DNA of 64,000 nucleotides from an uncultured Roseobacter sp. (GCF_947492555.1 NZ_CANLNE010000002.1:983501-1047500); one strand, 5' to 3'; shown: positions 51,453 to 60,305, numbered from the stretch's first letter. Made by a program: numbers and translations. The notes: a model not told the origin generated them from the letters alone.

Positions 51453-52066
51453 AACTCGATGTCATCAAACTCGACGGCAAGAAGGCCGGTTCGGTAGACT
51501 TGGACGAGGCTTTGTTTGGCCTCGAACCCCGTGCCGACATCCTGCACCGCGTCGTCCGCTGGCAGCGTAACAACGCGCAGGCGGGTACGCATAAGGTCAA
51601 GACACGCTCCGAAGTCGACTACTCCACCAAGAAGATCTATCGCCAGAAAGGCACCGGCGGCGCACGCCACGGCGCGCGCTCTGCACCGATCTTCCGCGGG
51701 GGTGGCGTCTACAAGGGGCCGAAAGTGCGCAGCCACGGCCACGAGCTGACCAAGAAGTTCCGCAAGCTGGGTCTGTGCCACGCACTGTCCGCGAAAATGA
51801 AAGCGGGCGAGCTTGTGATTATCGACGAGGCTTCCTCCGAAGGCAAAACCGCCGCTTTGGCCAAACAGGTTGCAAACCTGGGCTGGAAACGCGCGCTGGT
51901 CATCGACGGGGCATCTGTGGACGAGAACTTCGCCCAAGCCGCGCGCAACATTGACGGTCTGGATATCCTGCCGACAATGGGCGCAAACGTATATGACATC
52001 CTCAAGCGTGACACCCTGGTGATCACGAAAGCGGGTGTCGAAGCACTGGAGGCCCGTTTGAAATGA
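51449..52066 (+). CDS. rplD: 50S ribosomal protein L4
   Basis: A 205-residue L4 with the exit-tunnel loop region [20 protein letters not shown], then [20 protein letters not shown]. In E. coli L4 represses the S10 operon by binding its leader. It overlaps rplC and rplW by 4 bases at either end. Confidence 0.97.
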   Translation: MKLDVIKLDGKKAGSVDLDEALFGLEPRADILHRVVRWQRNNAQAGTHKVKTRSEVDYSTKKIYRQKGTGGARHGARSAPIFRGGGVYKGPKVRSHGHELTKKFRKLGLCHALSAKMKAGELVIIDEASSEGKTAALAKQVANLGWKRALVIDGASVDENFAQAARNIDGLDILPTMGANVYDILKRDTLVITKAGVEALEARLK

Positions 52067-52359
52067 GCGCCAAGGCAGAACATTACGATGTGATCCGCAA
52101 GCCGATCATCACCGAGAAAGCCACCATGTCGTCCGAGAACGGCGCGGTTGTCTTTGAAGTGGCGATCGACAGCAACAAGCCCCAGATCAAGGAAGCCGTA
52201 GAGGCGCTCTTTGGTGTGAAGGTCAAAGCGGTCAACACCACGATCACCAAAGGCAAAGTAAAGCGGTTCCGCGGCCAGCTCGGCAAGCGGAAGGACGTGA
52301 AGAAAGCCTACGTGACGCTGGAAGCCGGCAACACGATTGACGTGTCCACCGGTCTCTAA
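52063..52359 (+). CDS. rplW: 50S ribosomal protein L23
   Basis: A 98-residue L23 ([20 protein letters not shown]), with [20 protein letters not shown] and [15 protein letters not shown]. It forms the tunnel-exit docking site for trigger factor and SRP. It is normally followed at once by rplB, but here a terminator and 2.6 kb of other DNA come first. Confidence 0.97.
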   Translation: MSAKAEHYDVIRKPIITEKATMSSENGAVVFEVAIDSNKPQIKEAVEALFGVKVKAVNTTITKGKVKRFRGQLGKRKDVKKAYVTLEAGNTIDVSTGL

Positions 52360-52382
52360 AAGTCTGATCAGATGTCTTACGG

Positions 52383-52415
52383 AACCCCGGCCTTGAAAAA
52401 GGTCGGGGTTTTGCT
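52383..52415 (+). terminator. Rho-independent terminator after rplW
   Basis: AACCCCG / CGGGGTT outer stem with CCTT/AAGG inner pairs around a GAAA-like loop, followed by TTTGCTTTTTT. It ends the rpsJ-rplW unit before the inserted genes. Confidence 0.85.
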
Positions 52416-52705
52416 TTTTTGCCGACCCATCTCGCGGTGCGTGCTCCTTCTATCCTTCTCAACACGATTATCGATACGCGGGCGGTGCTCTATTGGCGAT
52501 TTCTTGCCGAAGATGCCCGATCCGCAGGCCCCAGCAGTCCAGCGCATGTTGTTTCGACCTCCAGTGTAGCAATCTGGCCACCAAATGGCCTTTTTCTTGT
52601 GCTATATTAATTGCTTGTGGACAGGTTGTTCCCAGTGCCGCGCCGCGGAGCGTTTTCAAACGATCATCTATTGTAGAAATTGCGTCTCTTCGAGAGGTCA
52701 ATATC

Positions 52706-53734
52706 GTGTCGAAAATTGAAGCCAGTGGTTTTACACAACTAAGCGTGGGCAGACATCCCGAGGCCTCTAACCATCCGGTCTTTGATGGAAGCTGGAAGGA
52801 GCGATTAAACGAAGCACGCGCAAAACGCGCCAAGCTTCTTTCCGAGCGGGGAGTGGTCGCATCGAAGGCACCATCTCGATTGCCTGAGCCTGATCAAATT
52901 GGCGACGCCAGAGCACCGGAAGGGGACAAAGCAGACACAGGTGGTGCTTTGGCTCAGTTGAATGCATCGGATGCGGTGAAGGCTTTGATGCTGTTTTCAG
53001 GCGCCGCTGGTTTCGGTCTGGGCATAACGCTTGGTATTGGCGCATTGATCGGGTTTGGGGCGTCGGTCTCCGTTACGTCTGATCCGCTTGCAGAAGCCAG
53101 CCAGGGCAACACCATCAGCCAATCAAACGTAGCGACCGTAACAGCTGTGGTGGACCCACCGGCGGACAGAACCATTGTTGCTTCCGACGGTGTACAGGGT
53201 TCCCCGCAAGTGGACGTGCCGGACGGATTCTTCGCGCCGGTATCGGTTCGCGCTGACGCGATCAGTCTGCCGGAGATTTCAGCCGTGCAATACATGCGTG
53301 CGGACACCGATCTGGCTATCGCTGCGACGCTGCGGTCGCTGCCGGAGATTCCTGGCTTGAGTGCGGGAGAAATGATGTACGGGAACAGCAAGGCCTCTGA
53401 CCTGCAGTTCTTCATTCATGCGCCGGACGGCATCCCCAATGACAAACTTCAAAGCTATGTGGCCGAGCTTGAGAGCGCCGGGATCGCAGTCGCCGAAATC
53501 GGACGTGAGAGGTTTCGAGTTTCGACCACCCATTTGCGATACTACAGCCCGGAGACCGCCGCAGTTGCCAAGACGGTTGCAAATGATCTTGGTGTGGAAG
53601 CCCGCGATTTTTCGGCAAACGCATTGAACGCCGAACGGATCGAGGTTTGGGTCGCTGGAAGGCCAAGACCATCAGAAGAGGCTCAGCAACCCCGCACTGG
53701 GTTTTTCGCCCGGTTGTTTAATCCACAGAGGTGA
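52706..53734 (+). CDS. Membrane-anchored protein with LytR_C-like domain
   Basis: A protein of about 342 residues from GTG 52706, with AGAGG 8 bases upstream; the frame is open 71 codons earlier without a ribosome site. A charged N-terminal region (about 1-90) is followed by a single membrane span (about 95-119, FGLGITLGIGALIGFGASVS). The C-terminal part (about 230-335) has LQFFIHAPDGIPNDKLQSYV and LRYYSPETAAVAKTVANDLG, then ERIEVWVAGRP, a pattern like the LytR_C domain of envelope proteins. It lies between rplW and rplB. Function unknown. Confidence 0.68.
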   Translation: MSKIEASGFTQLSVGRHPEASNHPVFDGSWKERLNEARAKRAKLLSERGVVASKAPSRLPEPDQIGDARAPEGDKADTGGALAQLNASDAVKALMLFSGAAGFGLGITLGIGALIGFGASVSVTSDPLAEASQGNTISQSNVATVTAVVDPPADRTIVASDGVQGSPQVDVPDGFFAPVSVRADAISLPEISAVQYMRADTDLAIAATLRSLPEIPGLSAGEMMYGNSKASDLQFFIHAPDGIPNDKLQSYVAELESAGIAVAEIGRERFRVSTTHLRYYSPETAAVAKTVANDLGVEARDFSANALNAERIEVWVAGRPRPSEEAQQPRTGFFARLFNPQR

Positions 53735-53975
53735 AAAACCAACCGATGTAACGCATTGCTCTCCGACTTGTCGCTGAAGGTGGGCCGTTGGATAATCACA
53801 TGAAGAATGATCCGGCGTGTTTCCGCGATTGCTCGTGAAACGGAACGTGATAGCAGATGCTCCCACGGTTCTAGAGGCCAGCAACCGGCCTGACAGTCGC
53901 TACAGGCGGCCCAAGTGTCTTCCAGAGAATACGGTTTTTAGACCGAGCAAGAGGGATTTCGGCGAGGGACAATCG

Positions 53976-54692
53976 TCATCGGCTGGCGAGCGGTGGGACC
54001 CCCATCCTGGCGTGGATCGCATCACGCTGAGCATCGCTCAACCCAAGCCCCGATGCGAGTTGGCGCATATAGTTGGCCTCGGCGACGTTATCGACACGGA
54101 TAGCGGCCAGCGAGGTCGAGTAGACCTGCTCTCGGCTGATTGTCCCTGCGTCCCGCACGAGACCTGCCAAATCGGGCGAGGCCTGCAATTCTGCCTTTAC
54201 GAATTCGCGCTCTTCCTCGCTGATGTCGCCCAGCCGGTCGACAATGGCGGCCTGTTCCTGGGCATCGATCTCGCCGTCGGCCTTCGCAGCCTGGATCATC
54301 GCGCGGATCATCAGCTTGGCCTGCTGCTCCATCGCGTCGCCGACCGGCGTGTTGCCGAACATCGCCTCCATCATTGAGGCCGATTGCTGACTGCCTGCTT
54401 CGGCGGCGCCGCGCAGGCTTGCCATCAGACCACCCAGACCGGCAGCGCCTGCTTCGGTCGCACCGGCAGTGGCCTGACCCATCTGGCCGAACAGGTTCTT
54501 CACCTGCGCTGAGCCTCCCGGAATGCCGAACTGGTCCGCCATGCGGCCCAGCTGATCCGCCATATTGCTGCCGCCTGCGCCCTGCATCGCGTCTTGCAGA
54601 CCGGCCATGCCGCCCATCTGCTTGTACTTGTCCATCCCTTTCGCCGCCGCAAACCCGACAGCGACCGCGGCAAGTGCTTTCACAAAACTCAT
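53976..54692 (-). CDS. DUF533/TerB-like protein
   Basis: A 238-residue protein from ATG 54692, with GGAGGG 7 bases upstream. The first 110 residues start MSFVKALAAVAVGFAAAKGM and continue Gly/Met/Gln-rich with no clear fold. The C-terminal half (AMEQQAKLMIRAMIQAAKAD, then EIDAQEQAAIVDRLGDISEE) is the helical DUF533/TerB-like domain related to E. coli YebE. TerB-like domains occur in tellurite-resistance and envelope-stress systems. It lies opposite to the ribosomal genes between rplW and rplB. Confidence 0.82.
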   Translation of the reverse strand: MSFVKALAAVAVGFAAAKGMDKYKQMGGMAGLQDAMQGAGGSNMADQLGRMADQFGIPGGSAQVKNLFGQMGQATAGATEAGAAGLGGLMASLRGAAEAGSQQSASMMEAMFGNTPVGDAMEQQAKLMIRAMIQAAKADGEIDAQEQAAIVDRLGDISEEEREFVKAELQASPDLAGLVRDAGTISREQVYSTSLAAIRVDNVAEANYMRQLASGLGLSDAQRDAIHARMGVPPLASR

Positions 54693-54842
54693 GGTATTCC
54701 CTCCACCCAAGACCACTTGAGCGTAGCATCTCCCCCGCAAAGTTAGGAAGACAGAAGATCAGGTGTCTCAGGGCGTGGCGAATAGGTGCCCAGACGTGGT
54801 CCCGGTACCCTGAAAAATATGAACTTTCAGCGGGCCCCATGC

Positions 54843-54871
54843 TTGACCCCGGGAGCGCACTCTCTTAAACG
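54843..54871 (+). promoter_or_regulatory. Promoter of the rplB-rplP unit
   Basis: TTGACC (54843-54848), a 17-base spacer and TAAACG (54866-54871). The predicted RNA would begin near 54878 and give a leader of about 128 bases. Confidence 0.72.
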
Positions 54872-54885
54872 GACGCATCGGCAAG

Positions 54886-54905
54886 GCCCCGGATTCGTCC
54901 GGGGC
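54886..54905 (+). promoter_or_regulatory. TTCG-loop hairpin in the rplB leader
   Basis: GCCCCGGA, loop TTCG, TCCGGGGC: an 8-bp stem with a stable TTCG tetraloop near the predicted 5' end of the rplB transcript. It lacks a T-run, so it is not a plain terminator. It may stabilise the RNA or bind a ribosomal protein. Confidence 0.65.
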
Positions 54906-55005
54906 TTCGCCTTTGTCCGTATGGACATCCAAGTCGGGCACCTACGGGGGCCTTCATACCATAGGCGCAGCGATGCGCCGTACAGCAAAACGGAAGACAG
55001 ACAAC

Positions 55006-55848
55006 ATGGCACTCAAGTCGTATAAACCGACGACGCCGGGCCAGCGTGGGCTGGTACTGATCGACCGTTCGGAGCTCTGGAAAGGCCGCCCGGTCAAAGC
55101 CCTCACGGAAGGCTTGACCAAGAACGGCGGACGGAACAATACCGGACGGATCACGATGCGCCGTAAAGGCGGCGGGGCCAAGCGCCTCTACCGGATCGTT
55201 GACTTCAAGCGGAACAAACTGGATGTGGCGGCCACGGTCGAGCGCATCGAATATGACCCCAACCGCACAGCTTTCATCGCCCTCGTGAAATACAGCGATG
55301 GCGAACAGGCCTATATCCTGGCGCCACAGCGTCTGGCCGTGGGTGACAGCGTGGTTGCGTCGCAAAAAGCAGACATCAAACCTGGCAACGCGATGCCTTT
55401 CTCGGGCATGCCCATCGGGACAATCGTGCACAACATCGAGATGAAGCCCGGCAAGGGTGGTCAGATCGCCCGTGCCGCCGGGACCTACGCCCAGTTCGTG
55501 GGCCGCGACGGTGGCTATGCTCAGATCCGTCTGAGCTCCGGCGAGCTGCGTCTGGTGCGTCAGGAATGCATGGCCACCGTTGGTGCTGTCAGCAACCCCG
55601 ACAACTCCAACCAGAACTACGGTAAAGCGGGCCGCATGCGCCACAAGGGCATCCGCCCCTCTGTGCGTGGTGTCGTGATGAACCCGATCGACCACCCGCA
55701 TGGTGGTGGTGAAGGCCGGACCTCTGGTGGTCGTCACCCGGTGACGCCCTGGGGCAAGCCGACAAAGGGTGCAAAAACCCGGAACAAGAAAAAAGCGTCA
55801 AGCAAGCTCATCCTGCGCTCGCGGCACGCCAAGAAGAAGGGGCGTTAA
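55006..55848 (+). CDS. rplB: 50S ribosomal protein L2
   Basis: A 280-residue L2 from ATG 55006 ([20 protein letters not shown]); an in-frame extension upstream is leader. It has [20 protein letters not shown] and the C-terminal [20 protein letters not shown] with the His near the peptidyl transferase centre. It heads a second transcription unit, rplB-rpsS-rplV-rpsC-rplP. Confidence 0.98.
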   Translation: MALKSYKPTTPGQRGLVLIDRSELWKGRPVKALTEGLTKNGGRNNTGRITMRRKGGGAKRLYRIVDFKRNKLDVAATVERIEYDPNRTAFIALVKYSDGEQAYILAPQRLAVGDSVVASQKADIKPGNAMPFSGMPIGTIVHNIEMKPGKGGQIARAAGTYAQFVGRDGGYAQIRLSSGELRLVRQECMATVGAVSNPDNSNQNYGKAGRMRHKGIRPSVRGVVMNPIDHPHGGGEGRTSGGRHPVTPWGKPTKGAKTRNKKKASSKLILRSRHAKKKGR

Positions 55849-55851
55849 TTT

Positions 55852-56130
55852 ATGTCTCGTTCAGTATGGAAAGGTCCTTTTGTCGACAGCTACGTGTTGA
55901 AAAAGGCCGAAGCGTCCCGCGAAAGTGGTCGCAACGAAGTGATCAAGATCTGGTCGCGCCGCTCGACAATCCTGCCCCAGTTCGTGGGCCTGACGTTCGG
56001 TGTCTACAACGGTCACAAGCACATCCCTGTCAACGTCAGCGAAGACATGATCGGTCAGAAGTTTGGTGAGTATTCGCCAACACGGACCTACTATGGTCAT
56101 GCCGCCGACAAAAAAGCGAAGCGGAAGTAA
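55852..56130 (+). CDS. rpsS: 30S ribosomal protein S19
   Basis: A 92-residue S19 ([20 protein letters not shown]) with [20 protein letters not shown] and [14 protein letters not shown]. It forms a head complex with S13. It starts 3 bases after the rplB stop. Confidence 0.98.
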   Translation: MSRSVWKGPFVDSYVLKKAEASRESGRNEVIKIWSRRSTILPQFVGLTFGVYNGHKHIPVNVSEDMIGQKFGEYSPTRTYYGHAADKKAKRK

Positions 56131-56133
56131 GCC

Positions 56134-56514
56134 ATGAGTAAGGATAAAAATCCCCGCCGCGTGGCTGACAACGAAGCAATGGCAAAACTGCGCATGCTTC
56201 GTACATCCCCGCAGAAACTGAACCTCGTCGCCGCGATGATCCGGGGTAAGAAGGTGGACAAGGCCCTGACGGACCTGACCTTCTCCAAGAAACGGATCGC
56301 TCTGGATGTGAAGAAATGCCTTCAGTCCGCCATCGCGAACGCGGAAAACAACCACAACCTCGATGTTGACGAGCTGGTCGTCGCAGAGGCCTATGTGGGT
56401 AAAAACCTGACCATGAAGCGTGGCCGTCCGCGCGCGCGTGGCCGGTTCGGCAAGATCATCAAGCCGTTCTCGGAAATCACGATCAAGGTGCGTCAGGTAG
56501 AGGAGCAAGCCTAA
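56134..56514 (+). CDS. rplV: 50S ribosomal protein L22
   Basis: A 126-residue L22 with a tunnel hairpin ([20 protein letters not shown]). The N-terminal part has [20 protein letters not shown]. The loop that lines the peptide tunnel is intact, the site of macrolide-resistance changes in other bacteria. It overlaps the rpsC start by one base. Confidence 0.97.
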   Translation: MSKDKNPRRVADNEAMAKLRMLRTSPQKLNLVAAMIRGKKVDKALTDLTFSKKRIALDVKKCLQSAIANAENNHNLDVDELVVAEAYVGKNLTMKRGRPRARGRFGKIIKPFSEITIKVRQVEEQA

Positions 56515-57221
56515 TGGGTAACAAAGTCAATCCGATTGGCATGCGCCTGCAGGTGAACCGCACCTGGGACAGCCGCTGGTATGCCGACACGAAAGATTAC
56601 GGGGACCTTCTGCTGGAAGACCTCGCAATCCGTGAATTCATCAAGAAAGAATGTCATCAGGCCGGTGTGGCCCGTGTGATCATCGAACGTCCGCATAAAA
56701 AATGCCGCGTTACGATCCATACAGCCCGCCCCGGTGTCATCATCGGCAAAAAAGGCGCGGACATCGAAGGTCTGCGCCAGAAAATTGCCAAGATGACCGA
56801 CAGCGAGCTGCATCTCAACATCGTTGAAGTGCGCAAGCCCGAGCTGGATGCGGCCCTTGTTGGTGAGAGCATTGCACAGCAGCTGGAGCGTCGGGTGTCT
56901 TTCCGCCGCGCCATGAAACGTGCGGTGCAGAACGCCATGCGTATGGGCGCCCTGGGCATCCGCGTGAACGTCGCGGGCCGTCTGGGCGGCGCCGAGATCG
57001 CGCGGACCGAATGGTACCGTGAAGGCCGCGTGCCTTTGCACACCCTGCGGGCCGATATCGATTACGCACATGTGGAAGCGACGACTGCCTATGGCATCAT
57101 CGGGATCAAGACATGGATCTTCAAAGGTGAGATCATGGAGCACGATCCAGCCGCGCGTGACCGTAAGGCACAGGAACTCCAGGATGGCCCAGCACCCCGC
57201 GGTGCAGGCGGTCGTCGCTAA
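56514..57221 (+). CDS. rpsC: 30S ribosomal protein S3
   Basis: A 235-residue S3 ([20 protein letters not shown]) with the KH domain [20 protein letters not shown] and the C-terminal [20 protein letters not shown]. It lies at the mRNA entry with helicase activity. It is coupled to rplV through TAATG. Confidence 0.98.
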   Translation: MGNKVNPIGMRLQVNRTWDSRWYADTKDYGDLLLEDLAIREFIKKECHQAGVARVIIERPHKKCRVTIHTARPGVIIGKKGADIEGLRQKIAKMTDSELHLNIVEVRKPELDAALVGESIAQQLERRVSFRRAMKRAVQNAMRMGALGIRVNVAGRLGGAEIARTEWYREGRVPLHTLRADIDYAHVEATTAYGIIGIKTWIFKGEIMEHDPAARDRKAQELQDGPAPRGAGGRR

Positions 57222-57234
57222 GGGGGAATGACAG

Positions 57235-57648
57235 ATGCTACAACCAAAACGCACGAAATTCCGCAAGCAGTTCAAGGGCTCGATCAAGGGCTTGGCGAAG
57301 GGCGGGTCTGACCTGAACTTCGGCACCTATGGCCTCAAGGCCATTGAGCCCGAGCGGGTCACAGCCCGTCAGATCGAAGCGGCACGCCGCGCCATGACAC
57401 GTCACATGAAACGTCAGGGCCGGGTCTGGATCCGGATTTTCCCGGATGTGCCGGTCACGGCCAAACCCATCGAAGTTCGGATGGGTAAAGGTAAGGGTTC
57501 GGTCGACCGTTGGGCGGCCAAGGTCAAGCCAGGTCGCGTGATGTTCGAGATCGACGGCGTGAATGATGACGTGGCCCGCGAGGCTCTGCGTCTGGCGGCG
57601 ATGAAACTGCCGATCAAGACACGGGTTGTGGTCCGCGAGGACTGGTAA
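57235..57648 (+). CDS. rplP: 50S ribosomal protein L16
   Basis: A 137-residue L16 ([20 protein letters not shown]) with [20 protein letters not shown] and [20 protein letters not shown], the loop whose Arg is hydroxylated by RoxA/YcfD in E. coli. It is followed by a terminator. The usual next gene, rpmC, comes only after 2.4 kb. Confidence 0.98.
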   Translation: MLQPKRTKFRKQFKGSIKGLAKGGSDLNFGTYGLKAIEPERVTARQIEAARRAMTRHMKRQGRVWIRIFPDVPVTAKPIEVRMGKGKGSVDRWAAKVKPGRVMFEIDGVNDDVAREALRLAAMKLPIKTRVVVREDW

Positions 57649-57735
57649 CCCCGTCGTTTCCGTTTTGCGGGTATGACGAAGCAGAGGCAGCGTGTTTGCT
57701 TGCAGACAAGCATTACGCTATCAGTGCAAATCAGG

Positions 57736-57770
57736 AGCCTCCGTCGAATGATCGACGGGGGCTTTCTTTC
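57736..57770 (+). terminator. Rho-independent terminator after rplP
   Basis: A 12-bp stem AGCCTCCGTCGA / TCGACGGGGGCT (one G-T pair) with a 4-base loop ATGA and a TTTCTTT tail, about 90 bases past rplP. It ends the second ribosomal unit. Confidence 0.9.
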
Positions 57771-57815
57771 GGGGAGCGACAGGCCTTCGACGCGCATATG
57801 TCGCGCGCGAGGGTA

Positions 57816-58334
57816 CTAGCGCACGCCATCCTTTAAGGCCTGGCTGAAATAGACTTGTTCGGACTGATAGCCGCCACGGATAAGGTAACCGTCATCTTGG
57901 ATCTCCGGATAATCTTCAATCCAATCGCGGAACCGGTCATTTGTCACGATGCGCGCGCCCATATCTCGCGCGGCCTGGAGGATAATCGGATCGGCCGGGG
58001 TGCCTTTTGGTACCACCATTACACGCTTTTCGGGTAGGCCGAGCATTCGGGCGAAGTCGCCGTGGTGGCGATACTTGCCCGCGACCAGATAACCGGCGTT
58101 CGCATCAAACACCACGCCCGGATAAAAGCCCTGTCGCGTGAGGGCCTCTATGACTCCGACAACAGATTGGATATCTGGTGTGTTCGATTTCCAGTGCATC
58201 ACGTTGGAACCATCGATGATGAGTGATTTTGCAGAACTTACTTTCCGTTTGTGGTGCAAAAGCCAGGCAACGAGAAACGCAAGTACTGCGGTGACGCCGC
58301 CCAAAGACCAGATATATATACTTAGATCGGTCAA
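57816..58334 (-). CDS. Membrane-tethered NYN/Zc3h12a-like ribonuclease
   Basis: A 172-residue protein. An N-terminal membrane span (about 6-26, IYIWSLGGVTAVLAFLVAWL) is followed by a basic HHKRK. The PIN-like NYN domain carries the acidic SLIIDGSNVMHW (first Asp), VVFDANAG (second Asp) and MGARIVTNDRFRDW (further Asp), the pattern of Zc3h12a/Regnase-like nucleases. These degrade single-stranded RNA. The active site would face the cytoplasm. It lies between rplP and rpmC, opposite to them. Confidence 0.78.
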   Translation of the reverse strand: MTDLSIYIWSLGGVTAVLAFLVAWLLHHKRKVSSAKSLIIDGSNVMHWKSNTPDIQSVVGVIEALTRQGFYPGVVFDANAGYLVAGKYRHHGDFARMLGLPEKRVMVVPKGTPADPIILQAARDMGARIVTNDRFRDWIEDYPEIQDDGYLIRGGYQSEQVYFSQALKDGVR

Positions 58335-58377
58335 TGTGGCGCTTCCAATTGAAGTGTAGGCAAACGCACGGCGCCGA

Positions 58378-58998
58378 CTAGGTCCAGTTATAGTTGAACG
58401 AAACGGAAATCCGTTCTTCTTCGGCCATGTTCAGCGGGACTTCGTGGCGGAGCCAGCTTTCCCAGAGCAGGACGTCTCCTACTTCAGGGGTGATGTAGGT
58501 GAAGGTTTGCAATTCCGACGGCGCGTTCTTGCGGCGGGGTGGGGCGGCCATCATCATCGGCAGGCGCGGGTCTTCGACTTTGAGGGCGCTGGCACCGCGC
58601 GGGACGGCCACATAGGTGGTGCCGCTGATCACCGAATGCGGGTGGATGTGGCTGGTGTGGATGCCGCCGGGGGGCAGGATGTTGATCCAGATATCTTCCA
58701 GTTTCAGGGGTCTGTCGCCGAGATCGAAAGCGAGGTCCGTGGCAAAGGCTTTCACGTGTTTGTCGAGGCACTTGACCAGATCCTTGAAAATCGGGAAGCG
58801 GTAGGGCAGGTCGGTCAGCGAGGCATAGCTTGTGTAGCCCGGATAGCCGTTTTCATCACACCAGTTCTGACCTGCTTCATCATCTTCGGCGATGGACCAG
58901 CAGGAGGCTTCGACTTCGGCCGTATCGATGGCAGGCTTTTTCTCGGAGAGAGGGGCGCGGTAGAGGCGGGTGACAAAGAGGGAATCTATGGTGCTCAT
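58378..58998 (-). CDS. TIGR02466-type 2-oxoglutarate/Fe(II) oxygenase-like protein
   Basis: A 206-residue protein. The double-stranded beta-helix signature is present: ILPPGGIHTSHIHPHSVISG supplies metal-binding His residues, TTYVAVPRGASALKVEDPR follows, and the distal His lies in LLWESWLRHEVPL with Arg in ERISVSFNYNW for 2-oxoglutarate. This matches the TIGR02466 group of putative oxygenases, common in marine bacteria and phages, with unknown substrates. It is 43 bases upstream of the NYN nuclease gene on the same strand. Confidence 0.8.
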   Translation of the reverse strand: MSTIDSLFVTRLYRAPLSEKKPAIDTAEVEASCWSIAEDDEAGQNWCDENGYPGYTSYASLTDLPYRFPIFKDLVKCLDKHVKAFATDLAFDLGDRPLKLEDIWINILPPGGIHTSHIHPHSVISGTTYVAVPRGASALKVEDPRLPMMMAAPPRRKNAPSELQTFTYITPEVGDVLLWESWLRHEVPLNMAEEERISVSFNYNWT

Positions 58999-59255
58999 GA
59001 TTCCGTCTTAGCCGAGCAGGTGGCGAGAGGCGAGAGGGTTAACGTGGCATGTGTGGAAAGGAGGAGCAGGCTTGGGGTCCTGCCAGGGACTTCGAGCCCT
59101 TTTCCAAAGGGAATATGGTGAATTCGATGTCGGTATCACGTTGGTGGTCGCATAGGTGTTTGAACGAATTTGCGAGATTACGATGGCGTACCGTGGATAA
59201 AGATTTGGGAAAAATGGTGGTTGAACGGACTTTGTTGCCGTTGAGTGCGTCCTGT

Positions 59256-59744
59256 TTACCGCCTCGCCAGCATTGGCAAGATCAAACCCCATTCGGTTTC
59301 TTGAGGTGGCCCCGACGGTTTGAACCCCAGCTTTTTGTAGACGGCTATCGCACGTTCATTGTCTGGGTGAGGATCGGTTGCGATCACATGTGCGCCCTCA
59401 TCGAAGAGAACCTGCATTCTCATTTCGATAAACGCTGATCCATGTCCAATGCCGACCATCTCGGGGTCTCCGATGTATTGATCGATTCCCCGCGAACCTT
59501 TTGGAAGACTGGCAAAATGGTGACTTTCCCATCCGTGCACTGTGTAGTCTTGCATAAACGCAAAGGGCCGTTCGATGAATGAAACGATCCAGCGAGCGAC
59601 CCGAGGATCAGCTAAGTCCTTTTCATCATCAAGCTCATCTGACTCCCACCACTCTAGAACATGCGGGTTCGACCGCCAGGCCTTCAACACAGGAAGGTCC
59701 TCCAAGGTCGCTCTGCGAAATTTGTAATGATTGGTCGCAATCAT
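59256..59744 (-). CDS. AAC(6')-like GNAT acetyltransferase
   Basis: A 162-residue GNAT. Motifs follow the order of aminoglycoside 6'-N-acetyltransferases: HVLEWWESDEL, then GSRGIDQYIGDPEMVGIGHG (acetyl-CoA-binding loop), then ATDPHPDNERAIAVYKKLGF. Known AAC(6')-I enzymes share the EWW, RGIDQ and TDPxPxNxRAI patterns. Chromosomal relatives may act on aminoglycosides or on unknown amines. It lies between the oxygenase gene and rpmC, with a 257-base gap before the oxygenase that holds nothing I can name. Confidence 0.82.
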   Translation of the reverse strand: MIATNHYKFRRATLEDLPVLKAWRSNPHVLEWWESDELDDEKDLADPRVARWIVSFIERPFAFMQDYTVHGWESHHFASLPKGSRGIDQYIGDPEMVGIGHGSAFIEMRMQVLFDEGAHVIATDPHPDNERAIAVYKKLGFKPSGPPQETEWGLILPMLARR

Positions 59745-59990
59745 TCGATCACTCTAACAGATCGTCCCACGTTAGGTATGGGCTCCGTGCTGCTGTCAGG
59801 ATCTTGTTTCCTGAACGTCAGTTTAAAGCATCAAGCCATGCCTTGGCTTTGCGAAGGCAGCGCCCGAGCCTCCGCCACTGGGAGGGCGATTTGTATCCGC
59901 CTCTCGACTCAGGCACGGGTGCAATTGTAGAGGGAACGGAGGACTAGGCGTTGGCATTGGGAAAGACGTTTTGTTCTTTGTCAAAAGGGG

Positions 59991-60019
59991 TTGCGATGCA
60001 GGGCCGTTGGGCCTATACG
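59991..60019 (+). promoter_or_regulatory. Promoter of the rpmC-rpsE unit with overlapping inverted repeat
   Basis: TTGCGA (59991-59996), a 17-base spacer and TATACG (60014-60019), 80 bases before rpmC. GGGCCGT (60001-60007) and ACGGCCC (60017-60023) form an inverted repeat that overlaps the -10 and may be an operator. The rest of the 354-base gap (59745-60098) shows nothing else. Confidence 0.65.
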
Positions 60020-60098
60020 GCCCCTTCATCATGAACTCCACGGGAATCAGGGTGACGCTTTCAAGCGGCCTTCTCGTGATGTTGAAAGGAATAAGGCG

Positions 60099-60305
60099 AT
60101 GGACGCCAAGGAATTGCATGACAAGACCCCGGACCAGCTGCGTGAAGAGCTGGCCAATCTGAAGAAAGAACAGTTCAACTTGCGCTTTCAGCAGGCCACC
60201 GGCCAGCTGGAAAACCCTGCGCAACTGCGCACCGCGCGCCGCAACGCGGCCCGTGTAAAGACTGTTTTGAACCAAAAAGCAGCCTCCGCTGCTGCGTCTG
60301 AGTAA
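60099..60305 (+). CDS. rpmC: 50S ribosomal protein L29
   Basis: A 68-residue L29 from ATG 60099 ([20 protein letters not shown]), with AAGG 3 bases upstream. The core [20 protein letters not shown] is typical. It lies next to L23 at the tunnel exit. It heads the third ribosomal unit. Confidence 0.96.
   Translation: MDAKELHDKTPDQLREELANLKKEQFNLRFQQATGQLENPAQLRTARRNAARVKTVLNQKAASAAASE

Noticed and set aside
59256-59744. AAC(6')-like gene as a mobile resistance cassette
   Set aside because: No attC site, integrase, IS or composition break is visible next to it.
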